From Alphaproteobacteria bacterium (GTDB taxonomy: Bacteria; Pseudomonadota; Alphaproteobacteria; UBA2136; JALTLI01), in contig JALTLI010000139.1 in the NCBI GenBank assembly GCA_027005635.1, forward strand, positions 1 to 43,701: a stretch of 43,701 nucleotides of DNA. The letters are read 5' to 3'. The notes beneath the pieces are model-generated. The model was not told where the DNA came from and searched no databases. It saw only the letters and a list, made by a program, of their open reading frames with translations. Shown piece after piece: positions 30,808-37,786 of the stretch; the first letter of the stretch is position 1, and every line of letters begins with the position of its first letter. The position numbers were made by a program, and so were the translations under genes.

Positions 30808-31527
30808 ATGAATACAGAAAAAGTAGATTGGATTAAATTATCAAATGATCCAGAAATAAGAAAATTAGCAAAGGAATTATGTGAAAAGCATGGATTCAAT
30901 GCTGATAGTTTAGTTTTTGGCTCCACACCCTATCCTGATTCAGATCAAAAAGTAAAAGATGTGGATCAATATTACTACAGGTGGCGTGAATATGTAGTGG
31001 ATGCTGTGACCATTTCACAAAAAAATAGAAATAAATGTGAACATGGACTACCTATAGATGATCACTGTGCATTATGTGAAAGGGGTTTTGATATGGCTAT
31101 GGATGGGGAATGTAAACATGGAACACCAGAAAATGTATTTTGTAACCAGTGTGAATCCGAATATCAGGAACACAAAACAGAATCAGATCCATCAGGCAAA
31201 GCACAGCATGAACCCGGTGCTAAATTAGATGCTGGAAAGATAAGGCCGGGCTTAGTGCTTGGGGGCTTTGCAAGGGCATTATGGGCAGTCTGTGAGGTAG
31301 GTACTAAAGGTGCTGCCAAATATTCAGATAACGGCTGGATGGAAGTGGAAACAGGAAAAGAAAGATATACTGATGCAGGTTTACGCCACTTTCTAAAGTC
31401 TGCTATGGGTGAAGATATAGATCCAGATTTTGACCTGTTACACATGGCACATGAAGCATGGAACAGCCTAGCAAAGCTGGAATTGAAATTAAGAGAAATT
31501 GAAGCTAAGAATGCTGATCAGCAATAG
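30808..31527 (+). CDS. dATP/dGTP diphosphohydrolase-like protein with Zn-binding insert
   Basis: 239 residues. The C-terminal domain (about 138-230) matches the dATP/dGTP diphosphohydrolase family (PF18909 type): DAGKIRPGLVLGGFARALWA, GTKGAAKYSDNGWMEVETGK, DAGLRHFLKSAMGED, LLHMAHEAWNSLAKLEL. Residues 75-115 carry paired CEHG-x-CALC and CKHG-x-CNQC clusters, likely zinc ligands. It may trim dGTP/dATP pools for phage DNA synthesis. MazZ of 2-aminoadenine phages is related, but no PurZ is present here. Its 3' end overlaps an antisense gene by 23 nt. Confidence 0.8.
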   Translation: MNTEKVDWIKLSNDPEIRKLAKELCEKHGFNADSLVFGSTPYPDSDQKVKDVDQYYYRWREYVVDAVTISQKNRNKCEHGLPIDDHCALCERGFDMAMDGECKHGTPENVFCNQCESEYQEHKTESDPSGKAQHEPGAKLDAGKIRPGLVLGGFARALWAVCEVGTKGAAKYSDNGWMEVETGKERYTDAGLRHFLKSAMGEDIDPDFDLLHMAHEAWNSLAKLELKLREIEAKNADQQ

Positions 31528-31678
31528 CTTTAAACCATGCTGACACAGTAAGGCCACAGGCTTTAGCAGCTTGTTTATAACGCTTTTTCTGGTCTACTGT
31601 AACCCTGAAGCCGGGAATCAGTTCAGACGCTTTAAGGCTTGCGGGCAATGGGGGTCTACCCCGTTTATTTTTACTCAT
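31505..31678 (-). CDS. Leaderless ribbon-helix-helix regulator (57 aa), antisense to its neighbours
   Basis: MSKNKRGRPPLPASLKASEL, then IPGFRVTVDQKKRYKQAAKA and CGLTVSAWFKAIADQHS. An AT-hook-like KRGRPP, one strand and two helices ending SAWFKAIAD, as in ribbon-helix-helix repressors. It is the only minus-strand gene in the early arm. Its promoter (TTGCAA-17 bp-TATAAT) puts the start of RNA at or next to the ATG, with no room for a ribosome binding site, so translation is probably leaderless as for lambda cI. It likely represses the divergent promoter and itself. Confidence 0.7.
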   Translation of the reverse strand: MSKNKRGRPPLPASLKASELIPGFRVTVDQKKRYKQAAKACGLTVSAWFKAIADQHS

Positions 31679-31686
31679 GGGAAATT

Positions 31687-31749
31687 ATTATAGTATATAC
31701 ATAAAAGGCTTGCAATCATGATATTTTTGTATATACTTTTAATCATGAT
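31687..31749. promoter_or_regulatory. Divergent promoters sharing one palindromic -35, with twin operators
   Basis: TTGCAA at 31710-31715 is its own reverse complement. Rightward it pairs with TATACT (31732-31737, 16 bp); leftward with TATAAT (31692-31687, 17 bp). The palindrome ATCATGAT occurs at 31715-31722 and 31742-31749, flanking the rightward -10, 27 bp apart. This layout fits autoregulation by the adjoining ribbon-helix-helix protein. Confidence 0.75.
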
Positions 31750-31768
31750 AAACGTATAGAGATAAAAA

Positions 31769-32020
31769 ATGGATGGTGAAAAACTATATTGGAATGCTGA
31801 AAAGGGTGAATATCAAACTGAATTTCCCAATAAAACAGATAGAATAGTTTATTTAATGGGTGATGAAGGATTGACCTTGCATGAAGCATTAGCTGTTAAA
31901 AAAGCATTAGAAGAAACTATAGATACTAAAGTAGATGCAGGGGTGAAAAGAGGGATACGCCCACTTAGGAAAGCCCTACTAAAATTGGAAGAAGGTATTT
32001 ATTTTTCCCAGAGGTATTAA
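31769..32020 (+). CDS. Hypothetical protein (83 aa)
   Basis: MDGEKLYWNAEKGEYQTEFP, then EGLTLHEALAVKKALEETID. Acidic first half and a helical second half. First gene of the rightward unit from the divergent promoter at 31710. No family recognised. The ribosome binding region is weak (AGAGATAAAAA). Confidence 0.6.
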   Translation: MDGEKLYWNAEKGEYQTEFPNKTDRIVYLMGDEGLTLHEALAVKKALEETIDTKVDAGVKRGIRPLRKALLKLEEGIYFSQRY

Positions 32021-32022
32021 AA

Positions 32023-32202
32023 ATGCTGGTAATTGAAACAAGAAAAACATCAAATGCTGAACATACTGTAAACTGGTTTTTGTTTGGTTATAAACCAATC
32101 CGAATAAACAAATCTATCCCAAAAGGATATTTAAAAGTTTTTGATGAATCACATTTACACAATGGCGCAATTCAAAGAAGGGATAATAAAAATGATAATT
32201 GA
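32023..32202 (+). CDS. Hypothetical small protein (59 aa)
   Basis: MLVIETRKTSNAEHTVNWFL, then FGYKPIRINKSIPKGYLKVF. It starts 2 bp after the previous stop with AGAGG upstream. Basic, beta-rich; family unknown. It overlaps the next small ORF by 11 nt. Confidence 0.5.
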   Translation: MLVIETRKTSNAEHTVNWFLFGYKPIRINKSIPKGYLKVFDESHLHNGAIQRRDNKNDN

Positions 32203-32275
32203 AGTATTAAAAACCATTGCATCAATTTTATGTATATTGGCATTATTTGTAATTTTCGGATATGTACCATCATAA
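32192..32275 (+). CDS. 27-residue single-TM peptide
   Basis: MIIEVLKTIASILCILALFV, then IFGYVPS: one membrane helix. An AAGGG site lies about 10 nt before the ATG. Resembles the other TM miniprotein at 29505-29588 in size. Function unknown. Confidence 0.5.
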   Translation: MIIEVLKTIASILCILALFVIFGYVPS

Positions 32276-32299
32276 TTAAGATGGATAGAGGTTTAATAT

Positions 32300-32527
32300 A
32301 TGAAAAATTGTAGAAACTGTGAATATGCTGAATGGACTGTAATAAATGGAAGAAGAAAATTTAATAACTGGGCTGAATGTAAAGCACCAATTAATATAGA
32401 TTTACTTCCTGCTTCAGCATGGGAAGCAATAAGACTTTTGAAAAATAAAAAATTAACAGTAGCGAGTTATAAAAATGAAAATATAGAATGTTCACAATTT
32501 TTAAAAAAGGAGAAAAAAAACACTTGA
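32300..32527 (+). CDS. Small Cys-containing protein (75 aa)
   Basis: MKNCRNCEYAEWTVINGRRK has CxxC, with further Cys in AECKAP and ECSQF, a four-Cys arrangement suggesting a zinc-ribbon-like fold common among phage early proteins. Function unknown. Confidence 0.62.
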   Translation: MKNCRNCEYAEWTVINGRRKFNNWAECKAPINIDLLPASAWEAIRLLKNKKLTVASYKNENIECSQFLKKEKKNT

Positions 32528-32553
32528 ATAAAATTAATTAAAGTATATACTTT
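32524..32553 (+). promoter_or_regulatory. Promoter with AAAGTATATACTTT palindrome
   Basis: TTGAAT (32524-32529) and TATACT (32546-32551), spacing 16. The -10 is part of the perfect 14-bp palindrome AAAGTATATACTTT (32540-32553). It shares GTATATACTTT with the promoters at 22962 and 31710. Confidence 0.65.
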
Positions 32554-32600
32554 AATTCTGTAAACAAATTATTTTTTAACAACCAAAAAGGTAAAAACAA

Positions 32601-33122
32601 ATGGCTAAGATTACGATTGAATTTGATGATGAAATTATGGCTGGCTTTCTTGATCAGGTAGCAGAACAGGCGGCAAGTTCAGCCACAACCACTACAGATA
32701 AAAAACCTGCTGGCAAAAAAGAAGATAAAGAACCGGCTTCTGAAGAAACATTTAATGCTGAAAGCATTAAAGAAATGTGTAATAAATTGCTGGATCTGAC
32801 AGATAAAGCAAAAGTGAAAGAAGTGCTTTCTGAATTTAACTGTACCACTGTTTCAAAAGCTACAAAGCTGGAAGGTGATGATCTTCAGGATTGTGGTGAA
32901 GCATTACAAGAAGCCATTGCTGAAGCTGAATCTGGTGGTTCTGGTGAAGATGATGAAGTAACTGTGGAAGCCGTAAAAGTTGCTGTTCAGGCATTCAGTA
33001 AGAAAAACGGAAAAGATGATACAAAAGAAATCCTTGAAGATTTTGGTATCAACTCTGTGCGCGGCCTGAACAAACTTTCTCAAGAAGATCTTGAAGAACT
33101 GTATGCTGAGGTCTGTGAATAA
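32601..33122 (+). CDS. Acidic protein with two copies of a helical module shared with the DUF2815 protein
   Basis: 173 residues: an N-terminal segment (AKITIEFDDEIMAGFLDQVA), a disordered linker, then two units of about 50 residues. Unit 1 (50-108) has ESIKEMCNKLLDLTDKAKVK then EVLSEFNCTTVSKATKL; unit 2 (122-173) has EAVKVAVQAFSKKNGKDDTK then EILEDFGINSVRGLNKL. A third copy ends the DUF2815 protein at 34643-35413. The K-x-I/V-L-x-x-F/F-G pattern recalls a small helical module found at the ends of various phage replication proteins. It is followed by a strong terminator. A scaffold linking replication factors is inferred. Confidence 0.68.
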   Translation: MAKITIEFDDEIMAGFLDQVAEQAASSATTTTDKKPAGKKEDKEPASEETFNAESIKEMCNKLLDLTDKAKVKEVLSEFNCTTVSKATKLEGDDLQDCGEALQEAIAEAESGGSGEDDEVTVEAVKVAVQAFSKKNGKDDTKEILEDFGINSVRGLNKLSQEDLEELYAEVCE

Positions 33123-33138
33123 ATCCCTGTGGTTGGGT

Positions 33139-33163
33139 AGCCCCTTGAAATAAGGGGCTTTTT
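33139..33163 (+). terminator. Intrinsic terminator
   Basis: AGCCCCTT (33139-33146) pairs perfectly with AAGGGGCT (33152-33159) over a 5-nt loop, followed by TTTTT (33159-33163). Confidence 0.85.
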
Positions 33164-33237
33164 AAAGTGTAGCTTGTGCATCCTGTGTGAGTTGAGCTGT
33201 GTTGTGGTCTAATAGCACAGGCTACACTTTAAAAAGC
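33157..33237 (+). ncRNA. Long RNA stem overlapping the terminator: possible processing site or leader RNA
   Basis: Bases 33157-33179 pair with 33215-33237: 23 consecutive pairs counting one U-G, enclosing a 35-nt loop rich in U and G. The left arm begins with the terminator's U tract. It lies 24 bp before the DUF2800 gene. A double-stranded stem of this length is a good RNase III substrate; read-through transcripts could be cut here, or the element could be a regulatory leader. Confidence 0.6.
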
Positions 33238-33260
33238 AAACAAAGAGAGAGAAATATATA

Positions 33261-34565
33261 ATGGCTAAACATCATTCTCTAGGTGGATCAAATACCTACA
33301 CATGGCTTAACTGCCCCGGCTCCCGAAAATCCATTGAAGCGGCAATAGAAGCCGGACTAATACCAGAAGAAAGCCCCGGAAATAAATACACAGAAGAAGG
33401 CACTGTAGCCCATGCTTTAGGTGAAATATGTTTAGATATGGGGCTTGATCCAAATGATTTTTATAATAAAACAATCCCTTCAGTTATCGGTAAAAAACGC
33501 ACAGCAAAATATTTAAACAAATCTGAATTAGAACACATAGATTTAACTAAAGAATTAATGACTTCTGAATATATAGAAGCCGTGGAAATCTATGTTAATT
33601 ATATCCGTGAACAGCATTCAATAATGGAAGGTTCTACACTTCTTTTAGAAGAAAGCTATTCTTTAGAAAATTATGTAAATGATGATTGTGGTGGTAGTGC
33701 TGATGCTTCTATTTTAGGTGTGAAGGGATTATTAGAAGTGGCTGATTATAAACATGGAAAAGGGGTAGTAGTAGAAGCCCCCGGAAATCCACAAACTAGG
33801 CTCTATGGTTTAGGGGCAATATTAAAACACAATGATGAATATAATTTTAAAGAAGTAAAATTAACAATAATTCAACCCCGTGTTTTTCATACTGATGGTG
33901 CTATCAGAAGTGAATCCCTATCTGTAAAAGAACTATTGAAATGGGGTAGAACTGTAGTAAAGCCAGCCGTTAAATTATTAAATTCTGATAACCCTGAATT
34001 AATTCCCGGTGAAAAACAGTGTATGTGGTGTAGGGTGAACGGGATCTGTAAAGCCAATGCTGAACAAGCCTTGATGGTAGCACAAAAAGAATTTTCTGAT
34101 ATTGCCCTCCCCGATGATGTATTAGCTGAACCCCAAACACTTACAATAGAAGAAGCAAATTTAATTGTCTCAAATAAAAAAAGAATTGAAAAATGGCTTA
34201 ATGCAGTTCAGGCTTATGTGGAAACTGCTGTAGAATCGGGTTCAGTTGAATTACCGGATTTTAAATTAGTTGAACGTATTTCAAACAGGCAATATAAAAA
34301 TGAAAAATCTATTGTCAGAAGATTAAAGCGGCTGCATCCCGAATTAAATCCTTATGATGAACCAAAAATAAAAAGCCCGGCACAAATGGAATCTTATTTA
34401 AAAGCTGAATATGGATATAAACCAAAAGAAGCTAAAGCCCTTGTAGATAAATTTTGTGAACGTGTAAAAATTGGTATTGCACTTGCCCCTATTACTGATG
34501 GAAGAAAAGCTATTGAGCCACCCATCAAAACAGAATTTGCTGAATTTGTTGATAATGACAAATAA
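33261..34565 (+). CDS. DUF2800 protein: Cas4/RecB-like nuclease family
   Basis: 434 residues. The N-terminus (SNTYTWLNCPGSRKSIEAAI, then EEGTVAHALGEICLDMG) and DASILG...LLEVADYKHGKG show the H / D / E-x-D-Y-K residues of PD-(D/E)XK nucleases of the RecB/Cas4 group. CMWCRVNGIC (Cys near residues 253-262) suggests part of an Fe-S or zinc site. DUF2800 commonly neighbours DUF2815 and phage DNA polymerase, as here, and probably processes ends in replication or recombination. Confidence 0.88.
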   Translation: MAKHHSLGGSNTYTWLNCPGSRKSIEAAIEAGLIPEESPGNKYTEEGTVAHALGEICLDMGLDPNDFYNKTIPSVIGKKRTAKYLNKSELEHIDLTKELMTSEYIEAVEIYVNYIREQHSIMEGSTLLLEESYSLENYVNDDCGGSADASILGVKGLLEVADYKHGKGVVVEAPGNPQTRLYGLGAILKHNDEYNFKEVKLTIIQPRVFHTDGAIRSESLSVKELLKWGRTVVKPAVKLLNSDNPELIPGEKQCMWCRVNGICKANAEQALMVAQKEFSDIALPDDVLAEPQTLTIEEANLIVSNKKRIEKWLNAVQAYVETAVESGSVELPDFKLVERISNRQYKNEKSIVRRLKRLHPELNPYDEPKIKSPAQMESYLKAEYGYKPKEAKALVDKFCERVKIGIALAPITDGRKAIEPPIKTEFAEFVDNDK

Positions 34566-34573
34566 AGTAAATA

Positions 34574-34605
34574 ATCAGAAGATCAGAAGATCAGAAGATC
34601 AGAAA
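34574..34605 (+). repeat. Four tandem 8-bp repeats (ATCAGAAG)
   Basis: Three exact ATCAGAAG units and a fourth ending in A, in the 77-bp gap between the nuclease and DUF2815 genes. Not coding. Confidence 0.9.
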
Positions 34606-34642
34606 AACCCGTAAATAGAAAACAAGTTAAAAGGTAAAAATT

Positions 34643-35413
34643 ATGACTACTAAAAAAGATCCCACCCGTGTAGTAACAGGTGTATGCCGTTCGTCATTCA
34701 TGTTTGTGAATCAATTAGAAGCTGATGATAATGGTAATAAAAAATGCCGGACTCAAATCATTATTAAGAAAAGTGATAAGGCTACTATTGCCAAACTGGA
34801 TAAAGCTATTAATGCTGCTAGTATGAAAAAGTTCGGTAAAAAAGCGGCTAAAAATTCCCGTTCTTTTGGCTACCCATTGCGTGATGCTGATAAAGAAATA
34901 AAAGATGGTACTTTTGAACCAGCAGATCCAAAGGTTTATAAAAACTGTTATTTCATGAACACTACAGCCTATAAGCTGCCCGGCCTTGTTGATCAGGATA
35001 ATGAACTAATTGAAGATCCTGATGAACGTGCTGAAATGGCTGTATCAGGTTTCTATTTCCGGTTCTCTGTTACTATGAAGGGTTATGATAAAGATGGTAA
35101 TAAGGGTGTCCGGGCTGAACTGAATAATATGATGTTTATCAAAGAAGGTGAACGCCTTGATGGTGGTGTAGCTGCTGATTCTGAAGATTGGGGTGATAGT
35201 GGCGATCAAGATCCTGATGATGAAAACGATTCAGATAATGATTATTCCCCTGAAAAAATTAAAGAACTCTGTGCCGAATTGAAAGAAGAAGATGCTGAAG
35301 CCCTTGATGAAATTCTGGAAGAATTTGATTGCAAGAATGCACGGGCGGCATCAAAACTTGATGATGATGAACGCGCTGAAATTGGTGAAGCATTGGAAGA
35401 TGCTTTAGATTAA
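34643..35413 (+). CDS. DUF2815 protein, ssDNA-binding-like, with acidic C-terminal module
   Basis: 256 residues. The core (TRVVTGVCRSSFMFVNQLEA, KKCRTQIIIKKSDKATIAKL, DPKVYKNCYFMNTTAYKLPG, SGFYFRFSVTMKGYDKDGNK) matches DUF2815, an OB-fold-like family thought to bind single-stranded DNA. After an acidic linker (DSEDWGDSGDQDPDDENDSD) a third copy of the module seen in 32601-33122 ends the protein (EKIKELCAELKEED, LDEILEEFDCKNARAAS). Acidic C-termini of SSBs recruit partners; here the whole module may do so. Confidence 0.85.
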   Translation: MTTKKDPTRVVTGVCRSSFMFVNQLEADDNGNKKCRTQIIIKKSDKATIAKLDKAINAASMKKFGKKAAKNSRSFGYPLRDADKEIKDGTFEPADPKVYKNCYFMNTTAYKLPGLVDQDNELIEDPDERAEMAVSGFYFRFSVTMKGYDKDGNKGVRAELNNMMFIKEGERLDGGVAADSEDWGDSGDQDPDDENDSDNDYSPEKIKELCAELKEEDAEALDEILEEFDCKNARAASKLDDDERAEIGEALEDALD

Positions 35414-35432
35414 TTCCTTTGCTGGGAATATT

Positions 35433-35458
35433 GGGGCTACAGGATGTGCCCCTTTTTT
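35433..35458 (+). terminator. Intrinsic terminator after DUF2815
   Basis: GGGGC (35433-35437) and GCCCC (35448-35452) pair over a 10-nt loop, followed by six T. Confidence 0.75.
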
Positions 35459-35479
35459 AATTTTTAAAGGTAAATAAAA

Positions 35480-35608
35480 ATGACTCAAAGTGAAGTAGGT
35501 TATAAAGTAATAAAATACTTTTGCAATTTCTTTCTAATACTCTGGATTCTATGCCAAGGTGAACCAGATCTTTTAGATGCACTAATCAGATTTTTAATGA
35601 ATAATTAA
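35480..35608 (+). CDS. Hypothetical small protein with one membrane-like segment (42 aa)
   Basis: MTQSEVGYKVIKYFCNFFLI, then LWILCQGEPDLLDALIRFLM. A hydrophobic stretch (FCNFFLILWILC) suggests membrane association. AAAGG lies 9 nt upstream; the gene sits between terminator and DNA polymerase. Confidence 0.55.
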   Translation: MTQSEVGYKVIKYFCNFFLILWILCQGEPDLLDALIRFLMNN

Positions 35609-35618
35609 AGAATATAAT

Positions 35619-37640
35619 ATGCTCCCTGTTCCTTTTGATAATAATGATAAGTTTAAAAACTTTATAGATCTTGATTTTGAAACCAGATCTGAAGCAAAAC
35701 TGGTTACAAAGGAATCTGTAGGTGCATGGAGTTATGCTGAACATCCATCTACTGAAGTTTTAATATGCAGGTATTCTATAGAAGGTGGAAAAACGCATAG
35801 ATGGTTATATGGTGATAAACCACCTAAAAAACTATTCAGGGCACTTAAAAAAGGTATGTTTATCCGTGCCCATCATTCTTTTTTTGAATTTGTAATATGG
35901 AATTTATGCGCCGTTCCTAAAATGGGGTGGCCTGAGCTACCCATAGAACGCTTTTACTGTACACAAGCTGTAGCGTGTACCCATGCATTCCAGCCATCCC
36001 TCGAAGATGCCGGTGAACAAATGGGGCTTGATATTCAGAAAGATAAAGAAGGAAAACGCCTGATAAATATGTTTTCTAATCCTTCCAGAAAAGCAGGTGA
36101 ACATTTTAAAGAACCACGGAATTATTGGGAAGAATTTTTAAGGTTTGATAAATATTGTGAAATAGACGTTTTAACACAACAGGGAATAGTTGATTATTTA
36201 CCCCTATTAACACCCCTTCAATATAATATTTTTTTACTTACTGAAAAAATGAATGCACGGGGCGTACCTATTGATATTGAAATGTGTAAAGGTGCAATAG
36301 CTTTAGAGCGCAAAGCAAAAAGAAAAGCTAATAGGGAAGCAAGAAAATTAACAAATAGGGCTTTTGAAAAATTATCACAGAGGGAAGCTGTATTAGATTG
36401 GCTTAATGATAATGGATGCAACATACCGAATATGCAAGCTAAAACTTTAGAACGTGCATTAAAAAATATGAGGGAAAAATTAGATCCTGATGTTTATCGG
36501 GTTCTTGAATTAAGGGCATCTACTACAAAAACATCCACAGCAAAATATCCAGCAGCCCTTCAGCGTGTTTCATCTGATGGGCGTGTACATGAAACCTTAG
36601 CCTACCATATAGCTAAAACAGGTAGATGGGGCGGTAGGGGCTTACAGACACATAATTTTGCACGTCCTACACTCCCTAAATGGGTTGATTATGAATACAT
36701 AGCTGAACTGATAATTAAACAGGATTCAGATACCATAGAAATGTTATATGGTGATGTGATGAATGTTTTAAGTTCAGCATTAAGAACCATGATTAAAGCC
36801 CCTGAAGGTCAAAAATTTATAGCGGCTGACTATGCACAAATTGAAGCCCGGCTGGTTTTTTGGTTTGCTGATGAACAAAAAGCATTAAATATTTTCAGAA
36901 GAAAAGAAGATATTTATTGTGATATGGCGGGTGATATTTATCAAAAGAAAGTAACTAAAGCTGATGAAATGGAACGCTTTATAGGTAAGCAAACAGTTTT
37001 AGGATTAGGCTTCCAAATGGGTGCGGCTAAATTTAAAAGCCAGCTTTATGATCAATTTGATGTAACTATTACTAAACATTTTGCTGAAGCTGCTGTAAAA
37101 CTCTACAGAACAAAATATAAAAAAGTAAAAGCATTATGGGGTGAAACTCAAAAAGCGGCTATTAATGCTGTTCTGTTTCCCGGTAAAAGATTTACATGTG
37201 CTAAAGGAAAAATTACTTATAAAGTAGAAGAAGATTTTTTATATTGCCGCCTGCCATCAGGAAGAAAATTAGCTTATCACTTACCAAAAGTTAAAGAGGT
37301 TCCTAATCCTTGGGGTGGTGATATGATGATTAGCCAATTATCATTTATGGGTTTTGATTCATATACCCGCAAATGGAAAAGACAGACTACCTATGGTGGT
37401 TCATTAGTGGAAAACTATGTACAGGCGGCATCTGCTGACATTACAGGGCACGGGATGTTAGAAGGTGAAAAGGAAGGCTACGAAGCCATATTTACTGTGC
37501 ATGATGAATCTATTTCATTAGTCCCTGAAGATTTTGGAAGCTATCAAGAATATGAAGAAATTCTATGTAGGCTTCCTGATTGGGCTGAAGGGCTTCCTGT
37601 AGCTGCTGAAGGGTGGGAAGGTAAAAGGTATAGGAAATGA
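35619..37640 (+). CDS. DNA polymerase, family A
   Basis: 673 residues. The N-terminal DEDD 3'-5' exonuclease domain starts with IDLDFETRS (Asp17/Asp19/Glu21) and includes RFDKYCEIDVLTQQGIVDYL. The polymerase domain has motif A DYAQIEARL (Asp404), motif B KQTVLGLGFQMG (Lys457) and motif C TVHDESISL (His628, Asp629). There is no 5' nuclease domain. It replicates the phage genome together with the primase-helicase and DUF2815 protein. The stop overlaps the next start as ATGA. Confidence 0.93.
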   Translation: MLPVPFDNNDKFKNFIDLDFETRSEAKLVTKESVGAWSYAEHPSTEVLICRYSIEGGKTHRWLYGDKPPKKLFRALKKGMFIRAHHSFFEFVIWNLCAVPKMGWPELPIERFYCTQAVACTHAFQPSLEDAGEQMGLDIQKDKEGKRLINMFSNPSRKAGEHFKEPRNYWEEFLRFDKYCEIDVLTQQGIVDYLPLLTPLQYNIFLLTEKMNARGVPIDIEMCKGAIALERKAKRKANREARKLTNRAFEKLSQREAVLDWLNDNGCNIPNMQAKTLERALKNMREKLDPDVYRVLELRASTTKTSTAKYPAALQRVSSDGRVHETLAYHIAKTGRWGGRGLQTHNFARPTLPKWVDYEYIAELIIKQDSDTIEMLYGDVMNVLSSALRTMIKAPEGQKFIAADYAQIEARLVFWFADEQKALNIFRRKEDIYCDMAGDIYQKKVTKADEMERFIGKQTVLGLGFQMGAAKFKSQLYDQFDVTITKHFAEAAVKLYRTKYKKVKALWGETQKAAINAVLFPGKRFTCAKGKITYKVEEDFLYCRLPSGRKLAYHLPKVKEVPNPWGGDMMISQLSFMGFDSYTRKWKRQTTYGGSLVENYVQAASADITGHGMLEGEKEGYEAIFTVHDESISLVPEDFGSYQEYEEILCRLPDWAEGLPVAAEGWEGKRYRK

Positions 37641-37786
37641 ATAAACGAAAACAGAATGAATATTATACTTCAAATGAAGAAATAGAAGAATTGATTAAAA
37701 AATGTAAAAATCCTGTTACAAAAAATTCTTATAAACAAATTTTAATTAATAGAAAAAAGAGGTTGAAAAAATGCGACAATATTTAG
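37637..37786 (+). CDS. Small basic protein between polymerase and thymidylate synthase (49 aa)
   Basis: MNKRKQNEYYTSNEEIEELI, then KKCKNPVTKNSYKQILINRK. ATGA-coupled to the polymerase stop and running 16 nt into the thymidylate synthase gene in another frame. It may serve translational coupling; no family recognised. Confidence 0.6.
   Translation: MNKRKQNEYYTSNEEIEELIKKCKNPVTKNSYKQILINRKKRLKKCDNI

Noticed and set aside
30808..31527. Possible 2-aminoadenine (Z) genome, suggested by a MazZ-like domain plus a family A polymerase
   Set aside because: No PurZ (adenylosuccinate-synthetase-like) or DatZ-type HD phosphohydrolase gene is present; the dATP/dGTP diphosphohydrolase family occurs widely without Z-DNA.
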